Positions 1 to 8,537 of a stretch of DNA of 64,000 nucleotides are shown piece by piece (within the stretch, counting starts at the first letter, position 1; every line of letters begins with the position of its first letter). Where the stretch lies: positions 1-64,000 of the forward strand of contig NZ_VOHC01000007.1 in the NCBI RefSeq assembly GCF_007859275.1, read 5' to 3'. The position numbers and the translations under genes are program-made. The notes below the pieces were generated by a model, which saw only the letters and a program-made list of their open reading frames with translations, had not been told where the DNA came from and searched no databases. The stretch is from Planomicrobium sp. CPCC 101079 (GTDB lineage Bacteria > Bacillota > Bacilli > Bacillales_A > Planococcaceae).

Positions 1-171
1 TGAAGCGGCTAAGGCCGTGCCCGCGGAAAGCGAGCGCCGGAACGGAAAGCCCGCTGCCTACGCTTCCCTCATTCCCCTCTTCTGTAAAAGAAAAAGGCTT
101 GACTACTGATAAGAAAGCGTCCGCCTGCTGGAGCGAAATGAAAAAGCTGCCGGGAATTTCTCGACAGCCCG
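1..171. other. Intergenic segment, no gene seen
   Basis: No open frame with a ribosome binding site was found. The first 60 bases are clearly GC-richer than the neighbouring coding DNA and contain GCGGAAAGCGAGCGCC-like text, of the sort that recurs between genes in Bacillales genomes. I cannot show that it repeats inside this window, so repeat status is only a suspicion. Confidence 0.3.
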
Positions 172-209
172 ATGAAAAGAGGCCTTCTGAATAGAAGGCC
201 TCTTTTCAT
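172..209. terminator. Bidirectional terminator after cls
   Basis: A perfect 17-bp stem (ATGAAAAGAGGCCTTCT and its complement) closes on a 4-nt GAAT loop. The T run inside the distal arm, read on the minus strand, fits intrinsic termination of the cardiolipin synthase gene just to the right. Confidence 0.85.
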
Positions 210-226
210 GATTTTATATTCTGCTG

Positions 227-1699
227 CTATAAAATTGGTGCAACAAGTTTTGCTATTCGCTGTTTGGCATACTCGAAAAGTGATCGATCTTCAAACGCAT
301 CCATTGTTAATTCTTTCGACAACTTGATATCTTGAAGGAAAATTCCAGCCATTTCTTCAGCTGCTTTTTCTTCAAAAGCAAAAATATTCGCTTCATAGTT
401 TAATGAAAAACTCCGGATATCCATATTTGCAGAACCGACTGAAAATGCTTTTCGATCTACGACTAACGTCTTGGCATGCAAAAACCCATTATCGTATTTA
501 TATACTTTTACTTCAGCCTCTAGCAGCACTTCGACAAAAGACAAAGTAGCAGTATGGACAAATAGGTGATCGGCTTTATTCGGAATCATAATTCTTACAT
601 CCACTCCACTGAGCGAAGCAGTGCAAAGTGCATCTAAGATGGATTGATCCGGTATAAAATAGGGCGTCTGGAGATAAACGGATTCCTTCGCCTGGACTAT
701 AAGTTTGAGAAACCCGTTCTTGATTTGATCTATATTTTCATTAGGACCGCTTCCGACAACCTGCATTGCTGCTCCTTCTGAATTTTCCCCGGAAGGAAAA
801 AGTTTATCGGCGTATTTTACTGAATATTTATCTGAAGCCGAATTCCAATCAATTAAAAATCGGTTTTGAAGTGAGTGGACAGCAGTTCCTTCAATCCGTA
901 AATGTGTATCGCGCCAATACCCAAACTTTCCTTTTTCCCCAAGATACTCGTCTCCGACATTAAAGCCGCCGATGTAACCCACTTTGCCATCAATAACAGC
1001 AATTTTTCTGTGGTTTCGGTAGTTGACGCGCGGATTGCCGATGGGTATTCTGGAAGGCAGCGATGCAGCCGCTTTTCCTCCCGCTTGAAAAAAATCGGCA
1101 AAAAAGTTTTTCGGCAAAGACTTTGACCCGATGTCATCATAAAGGATGAGTACCTTAACACCCTGTTTCGCTTTTTCTGTAAGCCGTTCAATCAGCTGAC
1201 AGCCAATTTTGTCATTTCTCAAAATGTAATATTCAAGATGGATATGGTCTTTGGCAGCTTCAATGTCTTTGAATAACGAGTCAAATTTGTTTTTTCCATC
1301 TATGAAGATGGCAATACCATTGTTTGTAGATAACGGTGCTTCTCCGGTTTTCAAATTCATGCGGATAATTTGGCGAAAATCCTTCACTGTTCCCAGCGTA
1401 TCCGGCCACCAACCACGATCAATTTGCCGCAACTGTTGTTGCCAGAGTTTCTGCAGATTAGGATTGGAATAGACAGAAGGGTGCTTTCCTTTGTTTTGCC
1501 TATGGGGAAGGCCGAAAAGCAAATACAAAAGCAATCCAACAACCGGCAAGAAAAACAAAAGCAAAACCCAAGCCCAAATTGAAGTTGCCCGTTTCCGTTC
1601 AAAAAAAAGAACAAAAAAAGCCACCGCAGTGTTCGCCAGCAAGAACAAATTGCTGACGGTGTTCCACCATTGAAAAGAAATCCACCAATCAGAAGAAAT
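227..1699 (-). CDS. cls: Cardiolipin synthase (phospholipase D family)
   Basis: Membrane enzyme that condenses two phosphatidylglycerols into cardiolipin and glycerol. It has two N-terminal membrane segments (LFLLANTAVAFFVLFF and WAWVLLLFFLPVVGLLLYLLFG) and two HxK(x4)D phospholipase-D motifs, NHRKIAVID and FLHAKTLVVD, roughly at residues 230 and 407, each followed by the usual GG/GS-N segment. Length is typical for the family. The start is odd: a strong AGGAG site at 1713-1709 is followed by no ATG, GTG or TTG at normal distance. ATT at 1699 (9-nt spacing) or ATC at 1702 (6 nt) fits the site and keeps the first membrane helix whole. The nearest conventional start is TTG at 1648, which would shorten that helix. 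The enzyme call is secure; the start is inferred. Confidence 0.93.
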   Translation of the reverse strand: MSSDWWISFQWWNTVSNLFLLANTAVAFFVLFFERKRATSIWAWVLLLFFLPVVGLLLYLLFGLPHRQNKGKHPSVYSNPNLQKLWQQQLRQIDRGWWPDTLGTVKDFRQIIRMNLKTGEAPLSTNNGIAIFIDGKNKFDSLFKDIEAAKDHIHLEYYILRNDKIGCQLIERLTEKAKQGVKVLILYDDIGSKSLPKNFFADFFQAGGKAAASLPSRIPIGNPRVNYRNHRKIAVIDGKVGYIGGFNVGDEYLGEKGKFGYWRDTHLRIEGTAVHSLQNRFLIDWNSASDKYSVKYADKLFPSGENSEGAAMQVVGSGPNENIDQIKNGFLKLIVQAKESVYLQTPYFIPDQSILDALCTASLSGVDVRIMIPNKADHLFVHTATLSFVEVLLEAEVKVYKYDNGFLHAKTLVVDRKAFSVGSANMDIRSFSLNYEANIFAFEEKAAEEMAGIFLQDIKLSKELTMDAFEDRSLFEYAKQRIAKLVAPIL

Positions 1700-1837
1700 G
1701 ATCGTTCACTCCTTTCATTTGCCATATGCCATATTTTGTTCTTTTAAATGAACTTTTATCAAGCAATTGCCTAGAAACGAAAACCATCAATTCGACAGCA
1801 AAATGAAAAGCCAGATTCCTCCGTCATCCGTGCAATA

Positions 1838-2821
1838 TTATAACGTCCAGTTAATCAGCAATCCCGCCTGAGTTAGCCCTCCCCCAAATCCATAAAGCAG
1901 CAGGCTATCCCCTGTTTTAAATTTCCCTTCTTGGACACCTTTGTCAAGCGACAAAGGGATGGTAGCGGCTGATGTGTTCCCATAATGCTCAAGACTGTAA
2001 ATAGCGCGCTCAAGCGGAAATTTGCTTCTGCTGCAAATTGATTCAATAATCCTTAGGTTTGCGCTATGGGGAACAAACCAATCCACTTCGTTCAGCTCCA
2101 AATCGGTCTTTTCCATTAACGCCTCCATGCCTTTGGGAACAGTATTGACCGCCCATTTGTAAACTTCGCGGCCATTTTGTGCAATAAACCCGTTAACCGG
2201 AAGATCTTCGCCAAACATGCTGGCCGATAAATCCGTACAGTATAAATTTTTTCCCAATACTCCGTCTGTACCCATATGTGAAGCGATAAAACTTGGGTGC
2301 AGCTCATCGTATTCAACAAGTACAGCACCGCCTCCATCACCGAATAAGATACAGGTTGTACGGTCGGTATAATCAAGAATTTTAGAAAATGTTTCCGCAC
2401 CAATTACCAGTATTTTTTTATGCAAGCCGGCACTTACTAAACCGTTTGCAACATGCATCCCATATGCAAAACCGGCACAGGCAGCATTCAAATCGATAGC
2501 GCCAGTATTTTTTATCCCGAGTTTTGCTTGTACCAGAGCAGATACACTAGGAGTCTTAAAATCCGGCGTCATCGTGCAGACGATAATCATATCCACATCT
2601 TCGACGGTTTTCTGGTAGCGGGCCATGAGATTTTCTACTGCTTTGATGCTGATATCACTTGTATATTCATTGTCTGCGGCAATACGGCGTTCTTTGATCC
2701 CTGTCCGCTGAACAATCCATTCATCATTGGTATCCACTAATTCTTCTAAGTGGTGATTGGTTAGCCTTTTTTCTGGCACATACGAACCGATGGCTGTAAT
2801 TCTTGCGTTTGAACTGTTCAT
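1838..2821 (-). CDS. fabH: 3-oxoacyl-ACP synthase III (KAS III)
   Basis: Starts each round of fatty acid synthesis by condensing a short acyl-CoA primer with malonyl-ACP in the cytosol. The Cys-His-Asn triad is visible: Cys in NAACAGFAYGM (about residue 115), His in VPHSANLRI (about 252) and Asn in HYGNTSAATIP (about 282). The 327-residue length is normal. It stands alone, not in a fabH-fabF pair, so it resembles the second KAS III (fabHB type) of Bacillus. A perfect FapR operator overlaps its promoter, so it is probably induced when malonyl-CoA rises. The start ATG follows an AAGGGG site at about 8 nt. Confidence 0.95.
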   Translation of the reverse strand: MNSSNARITAIGSYVPEKRLTNHHLEELVDTNDEWIVQRTGIKERRIAADNEYTSDISIKAVENLMARYQKTVEDVDMIIVCTMTPDFKTPSVSALVQAKLGIKNTGAIDLNAACAGFAYGMHVANGLVSAGLHKKILVIGAETFSKILDYTDRTTCILFGDGGGAVLVEYDELHPSFIASHMGTDGVLGKNLYCTDLSASMFGEDLPVNGFIAQNGREVYKWAVNTVPKGMEALMEKTDLELNEVDWFVPHSANLRIIESICSRSKFPLERAIYSLEHYGNTSAATIPLSLDKGVQEGKFKTGDSLLLYGFGGGLTQAGLLINWTL

Positions 2822-2866
2822 AAGTCTCGCCCCTTTTTACGTTCTAGCACTATTCTAACAGCAACT

Positions 2867-2896
2867 ATTAGTATTAGGTACTAATATATTTGTAAA
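2867..2896 (-). promoter_or_regulatory. FapR operator overlapping the fabH promoter
   Basis: The plus strand 2867-2885 reads ATTAGTATTAGGTACTAAT, whose complement matches the known FapR box TTAGTACCTRATACTAA over its whole length. On the minus strand a TTTACA box (2896-2891), 17 bp and a weak TACTAA box (2873-2868) place the operator over the spacer and -10 region. The operator match is seen directly; regulation by FapR and malonyl-CoA is inferred from the family. Confidence 0.85.
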
Positions 2897-2968
2897 GTTT
2901 CTTGTATAAAATTTGTTTTTATTAATTAAAATAGAAGAAACAAAGATTTAATATAGGAGCGATTACCG

Positions 2969-3583
2969 ATGAAGCCTAAAAAACCAGCATTTGGCGCAGT
3001 TATTTTAATTCATGAAATCTATGGCATCAATGGCCATATGCTTCATTATGAAAAGCATTTCTCCGAAATGGGTTATCAAGTTTTTTGCCCGAACCTCTTA
3101 ACCAAGGAACGCCCATTTCCATACTCCGATGAATCAGAGGCTTACCGGCATTTTTCTCAACACGTCGGCTTCAAGCAGGCAGCCAAGCAAGTTTCGGAGT
3201 TGATCGAAGAGTGTGCAGCAATGTATGAAAGCATCTTTCTGGTCGGCTTTAGCGCAGGAGCTACAATTGCCTGGCTATGCAGTGAAAAAAAAGAGCTGGC
3301 TGGCATTGTCGGCTATTACGGATCACGTATTCGCGATTATTTAGATGTTATGCCCGCATGTCCTGCCCTGTTATTTTTTGCTGCACATGAAAAAAGTTTT
3401 GACGCCAATAAAATGCCAGACCAAGTCACCCGGCAAAATACCGAAGTGGTCCTTTTTAATGGCGATCATGGATTCAGTGATCCCTTTAATGCCAGCTTCA
3501 ACGAAAATTTGAGCACGGAAGCATTCGGCTTAGCGGTAAGTTTTCTAAATAAACACAGCAAAAACACCTCCATGGAAACTTAA
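2969..3583 (+). CDS. Dienelactone hydrolase family protein
   Basis: Soluble alpha/beta hydrolase of 204 residues. The nucleophile elbow is GFSAGA (Ser about residue 95), where classical dienelactone hydrolases have Cys (GYCLGG), and the catalytic His sits in NGDHGFSD (about 167). It therefore has a serine nucleophile and its substrate cannot be assigned. The ATG is preceded by AGGAG at 9 nt. It is divergent from fabH, convergent with the protease gene, and appears monocistronic. Family call is firm; any specific reaction would be a guess. Confidence 0.8.
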   Translation: MKPKKPAFGAVILIHEIYGINGHMLHYEKHFSEMGYQVFCPNLLTKERPFPYSDESEAYRHFSQHVGFKQAAKQVSELIEECAAMYESIFLVGFSAGATIAWLCSEKKELAGIVGYYGSRIRDYLDVMPACPALLFFAAHEKSFDANKMPDQVTRQNTEVVLFNGDHGFSDPFNASFNENLSTEAFGLAVSFLNKHSKNTSMET

Positions 3584-3604
3584 TCCACTAGAGGTGTTTC
3601 TGCT
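3557..3604. terminator. Convergent terminator
   Basis: AGCAAAAACACCTC pairs with GAGGTGTTTCTGCT (one mismatch) across a 20-nt loop, followed by a T run on the plus strand and an A-rich mirror for the minus strand. The left arm overlaps the 3' end of the hydrolase gene. It can serve both convergent genes. Confidence 0.75.
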
Positions 3605-3618
3605 TTTTTATAGGGGGA

Positions 3619-4971
3619 TCAGTTTAATGCATCAACGGCATCAATCAAGCCGAAACCACTTTGCTTATCGTACCCTTTCTTGAAAATATCCTCTGAAGAA
3701 GATTGGATAATATGTTTTACTTGTGCTGGGTTTAACTTGTCTTTCCCGTGCTGGGCGATAATGACACCTGCAAGGCCAGCCACTTTTGGTGCTGCCATGG
3801 AAGTACCGCCTTTATAGCCATATCCACCGCCTGGAATGGTCGAATACGCCAAGTACGAGTTGTCGCGTCCTAGTCCGGTAGTCTGGTCATAGTTTGGCCC
3901 CAAATCTCCACCCGGCGCCATGACGTCAATCTTTCCAACGCCATAATTAGAATAGAATGCCAAGTTTTTATTCGCTCCACCAGCAGAAACGCGGATAAGC
4001 GTCTGGCTGCTTGGGCTTCGGTGTGTAGCTCCTACATCATCACCGGACAATTTTCCCGGGCTTGTAATATCGAGTCCATTGTTGCCAGCAGATCCTACAA
4101 CTGTAACGCCTTGTTGGATGGCGTATTGGATCGCTCGGTTAAATAGGCGCATATCGGCCGCAATATCACTAGTTTCCTGCTCCGGATCTTGCAGCCAGTC
4201 ATAGCCGCCCAAAGACATATTAATAACATCAACATTGTCATCCGCTGCTGTTTTCAAAGCTTCCGCTATATGCGCCGTAGAAGCTCCACCCGTTGGCCCA
4301 AATACGCGGTATGCTGCCACTTTAAGATCTGGGCCGACACCTAATGTGCGGCCATTTGCCGCAATTGCGCCAGCTACATGAGTTCCGTGGCTATTTTCGT
4401 CCATTGCATCCGGATAACCTGGCACAAATGATTTGCCATATGCATAGTTCTCTTTAAGATCCGGATGGTTGTAGTCAATTCCAGTATCCACTACCGCCAC
4501 GACAATATCCTGGCCATCAACAGATTTCCCTGTGCCGCCCGGCAGTTCCCATGAAGCTCCGTTCCCAGTGACTTGTTTAATGTCCCATTGGCGCTCGTTG
4601 TATAGATCAGCGTCTCCCCCAACGCCTTCTGTTCCGGATTCTGCTGCTACTGCAGGCGTCTCAGGATAAACTACCTTTTCAACGTCGACATCCAATACTA
4701 TGGAAGATTTTTTGACTTCATTCAAGAAGTTTGGATTAGCAGAAGAAACTTCTACCGACCCCAACTTACCAAGTTTAGTTTTGACTTCACCGCCAGCCTT
4801 AGCCAGCACATTTTCATAACCGCTCGGCAAACTGTTGCTATTTTTAAATACAACAATATAATCTTCTTGTTTAGTTTCTGCACCTGCTGCGCTAACTGTG
4901 CTGCCAAGCAATGAAGCTGCACTTAAAGCGAAAGCGAAAGTTCCTGCTGCTAGTTTCTTTTTAATCGGCAT
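3619..4971 (-). CDS. Secreted subtilisin-like serine protease (S8)
   Basis: Extracellular endopeptidase. An N-terminal Sec signal peptide (MPIKKKLAAGTFAFALSAAS, probable cleavage after SAAGA) precedes an I9 inhibitor propeptide (about residues 35-105) and the catalytic domain. The triad is visible: Asp in VVDTGIDYNHPDL (about 165), His in NSHGTHVAGAIAA (about 198) and Ser in GGTSMAAPKVAGL (about 391); the oxyanion Asn is in GSAGNNG. The 450-residue length is somewhat longer than classical subtilisins. The ATG has an AGGGGG site 7-8 nt upstream and a good sigma-A-like promoter lies further upstream. No dedicated regulator or exporter is adjacent. Confidence 0.95.
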   Translation of the reverse strand: MPIKKKLAAGTFAFALSAASLLGSTVSAAGAETKQEDYIVVFKNSNSLPSGYENVLAKAGGEVKTKLGKLGSVEVSSANPNFLNEVKKSSIVLDVDVEKVVYPETPAVAAESGTEGVGGDADLYNERQWDIKQVTGNGASWELPGGTGKSVDGQDIVVAVVDTGIDYNHPDLKENYAYGKSFVPGYPDAMDENSHGTHVAGAIAANGRTLGVGPDLKVAAYRVFGPTGGASTAHIAEALKTAADDNVDVINMSLGGYDWLQDPEQETSDIAADMRLFNRAIQYAIQQGVTVVGSAGNNGLDITSPGKLSGDDVGATHRSPSSQTLIRVSAGGANKNLAFYSNYGVGKIDVMAPGGDLGPNYDQTTGLGRDNSYLAYSTIPGGGYGYKGGTSMAAPKVAGLAGVIIAQHGKDKLNPAQVKHIIQSSSEDIFKKGYDKQSGFGLIDAVDALN

Positions 4972-5003
4972 GTGAATCCCCCTATATAATAGTTTTATTT
5001 TTC

Positions 5004-5031
5004 ATTCTATTCAAATTTTTGTAACTGTCAA
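5004..5031 (-). promoter_or_regulatory. Candidate sigma-A promoter of the S8 protease
   Basis: On the minus strand TTGACA (5031-5026) is followed after 16 bp by TAGAAT (5009-5004), about 33 bp before the ATG. The -35 box is perfect and the -10 box has 5 of 6 matches. Confidence 0.6.
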
Positions 5032-5316
5032 TTCTATTTTACTTTATATGGAAAAACCGCAGGTCCTTCATAAAAGGTATTTTTAATAAGATTTTTTGAT
5101 TATTTAATAAAATTCAACTGGGATTCCCCTTATTTAAGTGAAACGAGCTTGCCTCTCCTTCAAGATGCCCACATAATCAAAATGAAAAATAATTGTTTTC
5201 TCCTGCAGAAAATTTTATGCAATTATTGCAATTCCGATTTTCAAATACTGTACATAATATTTTGCTTAAGAAAATTAGCCCAGTACATGGAATTTTTTAA
5301 AAATTTCATTTTAATT

Positions 5317-5345
5317 TTGACAAAACAAAAGGTTTTCGAGAAAAT
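5317..5345 (+). promoter_or_regulatory. Candidate promoter of the Gfo/Idh - ThuA operon
   Basis: TTGACA at 5317-5322, a 17-bp spacer and GAAAAT at 5340-5345, about 43 bp before the ATG at 5389. The -35 box is perfect and the -10 box is weak, so an activator or an error in placement is possible. Confidence 0.45.
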
Positions 5346-5388
5346 AAAAACAGTTAGTTTAATCGATATACAAAGGGAGGTCGAAACA

Positions 5389-6549
5389 ATGAATGAAGTT
5401 AATATTGGAATGGTAGGCTATAAATTTATGGGCAAAGCCCATAGCAATGCCTATCGGACATTACCAATGTTTTTTCCAGAGAGCCCTAAGCCAATTATGA
5501 AAGCGATTTGCGGCAGAAATATGGAAGCGGTTGCAACAGCAGCTGAACAATTCGGATGGGAAGAATCTACTGTAAATTGGAAAGATTTACTTAGCCGCGT
5601 TGATATCGACGTAATTGATATCAACGCACCAAGCAATGTCCATAAAGAGATAGCCGTCGCGGCAGCAGAAGCCGGTAAACATCTGTACTGCGAGAAACCG
5701 CTGGCACTTTCTTTAAAAGATTCCCGGGACATGCTAAAAGCCGCCGAGAAAGCAGGCATCAAGCACATGACCGGCTTCAATTACCGCTTTACCCCGGCCA
5801 TCATGCTGGCAAAGAAACTGATTGATGAAGGCCGTTTGGGTGATATCTTTCACTTCAGAGCATGGTTTTTGCAGGACTGGATTGTCGATCCGGATTTCCC
5901 TCTCGTCTGGCGGCTTCAAGAAGAAATTGCCGGCTCGGGCGCACTCGGCGATTTAGGTGCCCACCTTATTGACTTGGCTCATTATCTTGTTGGCAGCATT
6001 GACGAAGTGATTGGAATGAGTGAAACCTTTATTAAGGAAAGGCCGCTTCCTGAAGAGACTGGCGGATTGAGCGCCACAAGTGGCAATAAGACTGAAAAAG
6101 GCCCTGTGACGGTTGATGATGCCACTTTGTTTTTGGCCCGTTTTGCGAATGGGGCTCTCGGCAGCTTTGAAGCGACCCGTTTCGCAACTGGGCACAGGAG
6201 CACCAATTCATTCGAAATCAATGGCAGCAAAGGCAGCGTAATTTTTGATTTTGAACGCATGAACGAACTTCAAGTGTATTTCTCTGATGACCGGGACGAT
6301 GTCCAAGGATTTCGCCGGGTATTGGCGACGGATCCGGCACATGCCTTTTCGGCTGCCTGGTGGCCGGCAGGGCATCCTATCGGTTATGAACATACGTTTA
6401 CACATGCTTTTGTCGAGTTGCTGGCAGCTATTAAGGAGGACCGGCAGCCAGTCCCTAATTTCAACGACGGTGTAAAATGCCAGCAAGTTCTTGAGGCAGT
6501 GGAATTATCAACAAGAGACAAAAAATGGATCCAAGTTGCCAGTCTTTGA
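5389..6549 (+). CDS. Gfo/Idh/MocA family oxidoreductase
   Basis: NAD(P)-dependent sugar or sugar-alcohol dehydrogenase, 386 residues. The Rossmann motif is near residues 6-18 (IGMVGYKFMGKAH) and the conserved EKP loop (CEKPLALS) near residue 102, followed by the GFNYRF segment typical of the C-terminal substrate domain. The frame is open 240 bases further upstream, but the start at 5389 is chosen because it has a strong GGGAGG site and the protein then begins directly at the Rossmann fold. First gene of a tight operon with a ThuA-like protein and a second dehydrogenase, a combination typical of catabolism of modified sugars. The substrate cannot be read from the sequence. Confidence 0.9.
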   Translation: MNEVNIGMVGYKFMGKAHSNAYRTLPMFFPESPKPIMKAICGRNMEAVATAAEQFGWEESTVNWKDLLSRVDIDVIDINAPSNVHKEIAVAAAEAGKHLYCEKPLALSLKDSRDMLKAAEKAGIKHMTGFNYRFTPAIMLAKKLIDEGRLGDIFHFRAWFLQDWIVDPDFPLVWRLQEEIAGSGALGDLGAHLIDLAHYLVGSIDEVIGMSETFIKERPLPEETGGLSATSGNKTEKGPVTVDDATLFLARFANGALGSFEATRFATGHRSTNSFEINGSKGSVIFDFERMNELQVYFSDDRDDVQGFRRVLATDPAHAFSAAWWPAGHPIGYEHTFTHAFVELLAAIKEDRQPVPNFNDGVKCQQVLEAVELSTRDKKWIQVASL

Positions 6550-6581
6550 GCAGTGGATTTTACCTCGAAAGGAATGGTTAG

Positions 6582-7316
6582 TTGATGAAGAAAAAAGCGT
6601 TGATCGTCCAAGGAGGCTGGGATGGCCATGAGCCTGAGCAAGTCGCAAGCATCTATAAAAACCTGCTGATAGAAGAGAATTTTGAAGTCGAAATTTCCGA
6701 TACGCTGGAGTCCTATGCGGATCCTGAAAAATTGAAAGCACTCGATTTAATCGTACCGCACTGGACAATGGGAGAAATTGAACCTCAGTATGTGCGTAAC
6801 GTCTCTCATGCTGTCATAAGCGGCGTCGGACTCGCCGGAAGCCATGGCGGAATGTGCGATAGTTTCCGGAAAAACGTGGACTGGCAATTTATGACCGGCG
6901 GCAACTGGGTTGCGCATCCTGGAAACGACGGCATCGATTATATCGTCAACGTCAAGCATTCTTCAAGTCCCTTATTAGAGGGCCTGGATGATTTTAAAGT
7001 AGTCAGCGAACAGTACTATCTGCATGTCGATCCCGCTGTGGAAGTGCTTGCCACCACACGCTTCCCCATTGCAGAGGGGCCGCATGTTCTGAACAAGGCG
7101 GTCGACATGCCTGTTGTCTGGACAAAGCGCTGGGGCGTCGGCCGTGTCTTCTACAGTTCATTGGGCCATGTTGCAGATATTATTGCCATGCCTGAAGTTT
7201 CGTTCATCATGAAAAAAGGTTTTTTATGGGCTGCAGAAGGCAAAGCGCTATATGCCAATGCAGACAGCCCATATGCTGCAGCTGAAAATTATACCGGCAT
7301 GGGCGACAGCCAGTAA
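6582..7316 (+). CDS. ThuA-like domain protein
   Basis: 244-residue cytosolic protein with the ThuA fold, related to class I glutamine amidotransferases (KKALIVQGGWDGHEPEQV at the N-terminus; VGLAGSHGGMCDSF near residue 85). In rhizobia ThuA works with the dehydrogenase ThuB in trehalose and disaccharide use. Here it lies 32 nt after one Gfo/Idh/MocA gene and 15 nt before another, so co-transcription is very likely. No signal peptide. Biochemical role is unproven even for the family; a part in 3-keto-sugar metabolism is inference from context. Confidence 0.85.
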   Translation: MMKKKALIVQGGWDGHEPEQVASIYKNLLIEENFEVEISDTLESYADPEKLKALDLIVPHWTMGEIEPQYVRNVSHAVISGVGLAGSHGGMCDSFRKNVDWQFMTGGNWVAHPGNDGIDYIVNVKHSSSPLLEGLDDFKVVSEQYYLHVDPAVEVLATTRFPIAEGPHVLNKAVDMPVVWTKRWGVGRVFYSSLGHVADIIAMPEVSFIMKKGFLWAAEGKALYANADSPYAAAENYTGMGDSQ

Positions 7317-7331
7317 AAATGGAGGAATAGA

Positions 7332-8435
7332 ATGAGGACTTTAAAAATAGGAATAATCGGTTGCGGTTACATAAGTTCCATATATATGGAGAACGTTCGA
7401 TCCTTTAATCATTTATCGCTTGTCGCCTGCGCAGATTTGGATCTTGAACGGGCATTTCATCAAGCCAGACGCTACGGAATCCCGAAAGCTTGCACGGTGC
7501 AAGAGCTGCTTGCAGACCAGGACATCGACCTGGTCATCAACTTGACAATCCCGAAAGTCCATGCCGAAATCTGCCTCCTAGCTCTTGAAGCCGGCAAACA
7601 TGTCTATGTTGAAAAGCCGCTTGCAGCCAATCTTTCTGATGCAAAGTTGGTTTTAGAACGGGCAAAAGAAAAAGGTCTGTTTGTCGGCAGTGCACCGGAT
7701 ACCTTTTTGGGAGCAGGAATCCAAACCGCCCTGGAACTGATTGAGAGAGGTGAAATCAGCACCCCGGTTGGAGCTTCTGCCTTTATGATCAACCGTGGCC
7801 ATGAGCACTGGCATCCCAACCCAGCCTTTTATTATGAAAAAGGAGGCGGTCCGATGTTTGACATGGGGCCTTATTACTTAACTGCGCTGATTGCGCTGCT
7901 CGGACCCATCAAGCGACTTTCCGGTTCTGCCCGTATCAGCTATCCGCAGCGCACAGTTTTGAGCGAGCCGAATGCCGGCGAGAAAATTACCGTAACAACG
8001 GAGACTCATATCTCTGGAACCATTGATTTCGTAGCTGGTGCAGTAGGAACCATTACAACAAGTTTTGACGCATTCGGCGGTTCTTCCCTTCCTCCGATTG
8101 AAATCTATGGCAGCGAAGGCACCTTACTGGTTCCGGATCCGAATACTTTCGGCGGCCCAGTGCAGCTTCGCAAGAAAGATGAAGAGGTGTTTACCGACAT
8201 TTCTTTGCTGTCCGATGTACAGGGCAACTGCCGCGGCATCGGCGTTGCTGAAATGGCGCATGCCATTGTGCATGGCAATGCCCACCGAGCTAACGGCGAA
8301 TTGGCGTACCATGTTCTGGAAGCGATGCACGGCTTCCATGCTTCCTCTCATAATAACCTTTTTCATCATATGGAAAGTACATGTCAAAAGCCAGAGCCGT
8401 TTTCAATCTCAACGCAAGTTTTCAATTACCAATAA
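7332..8435 (+). CDS. Gfo/Idh/MocA family oxidoreductase
   Basis: Second NAD(P)-dependent dehydrogenase of the operon, 367 residues. It begins with a clean Rossmann motif (KIGIIGCGYISSIYM, residues 5-19) and has the EKP loop (VEKPLAAN) near residue 94. GGGPMFDMGPYYLTAL near residue 175 is the usual segment with the catalytic-region residues. It is clearly divergent from the first dehydrogenase, so it is not a simple recent duplication. A GGAGG site lies 6 nt before the ATG and a terminator follows about 60 nt after the stop, closing the operon. Confidence 0.9.
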   Translation: MRTLKIGIIGCGYISSIYMENVRSFNHLSLVACADLDLERAFHQARRYGIPKACTVQELLADQDIDLVINLTIPKVHAEICLLALEAGKHVYVEKPLAANLSDAKLVLERAKEKGLFVGSAPDTFLGAGIQTALELIERGEISTPVGASAFMINRGHEHWHPNPAFYYEKGGGPMFDMGPYYLTALIALLGPIKRLSGSARISYPQRTVLSEPNAGEKITVTTETHISGTIDFVAGAVGTITTSFDAFGGSSLPPIEIYGSEGTLLVPDPNTFGGPVQLRKKDEEVFTDISLLSDVQGNCRGIGVAEMAHAIVHGNAHRANGELAYHVLEAMHGFHASSHNNLFHHMESTCQKPEPFSISTQVFNYQ

Positions 8436-8495
8436 GAAATTAGAGTGAAATTTTTCAGCTGTGCAGTTTACAAAAGAACAGCTTATGAACGAAGA

Positions 8496-8528
8496 AAGGA
8501 GACGGCCTATTGATTGGGCCGTCTCCTT
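8496..8528. terminator. Convergent terminator
   Basis: AAGGAGACGGCC pairs perfectly with GGCCGTCTCCTT around a 9-nt loop. It sits between the end of the dehydrogenase operon and the end of the ABC permease gene and can serve both. Confidence 0.75.
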
Positions 8529-8537
8529 AATTTACGT

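Noticed and set aside
1384-1725. Minus-strand 113-codon frame starting with ATG over the cls 5' region
   Set aside because: Its sequence is low-complexity and out of frame with the conserved cls protein; only the cls frame shows family motifs.
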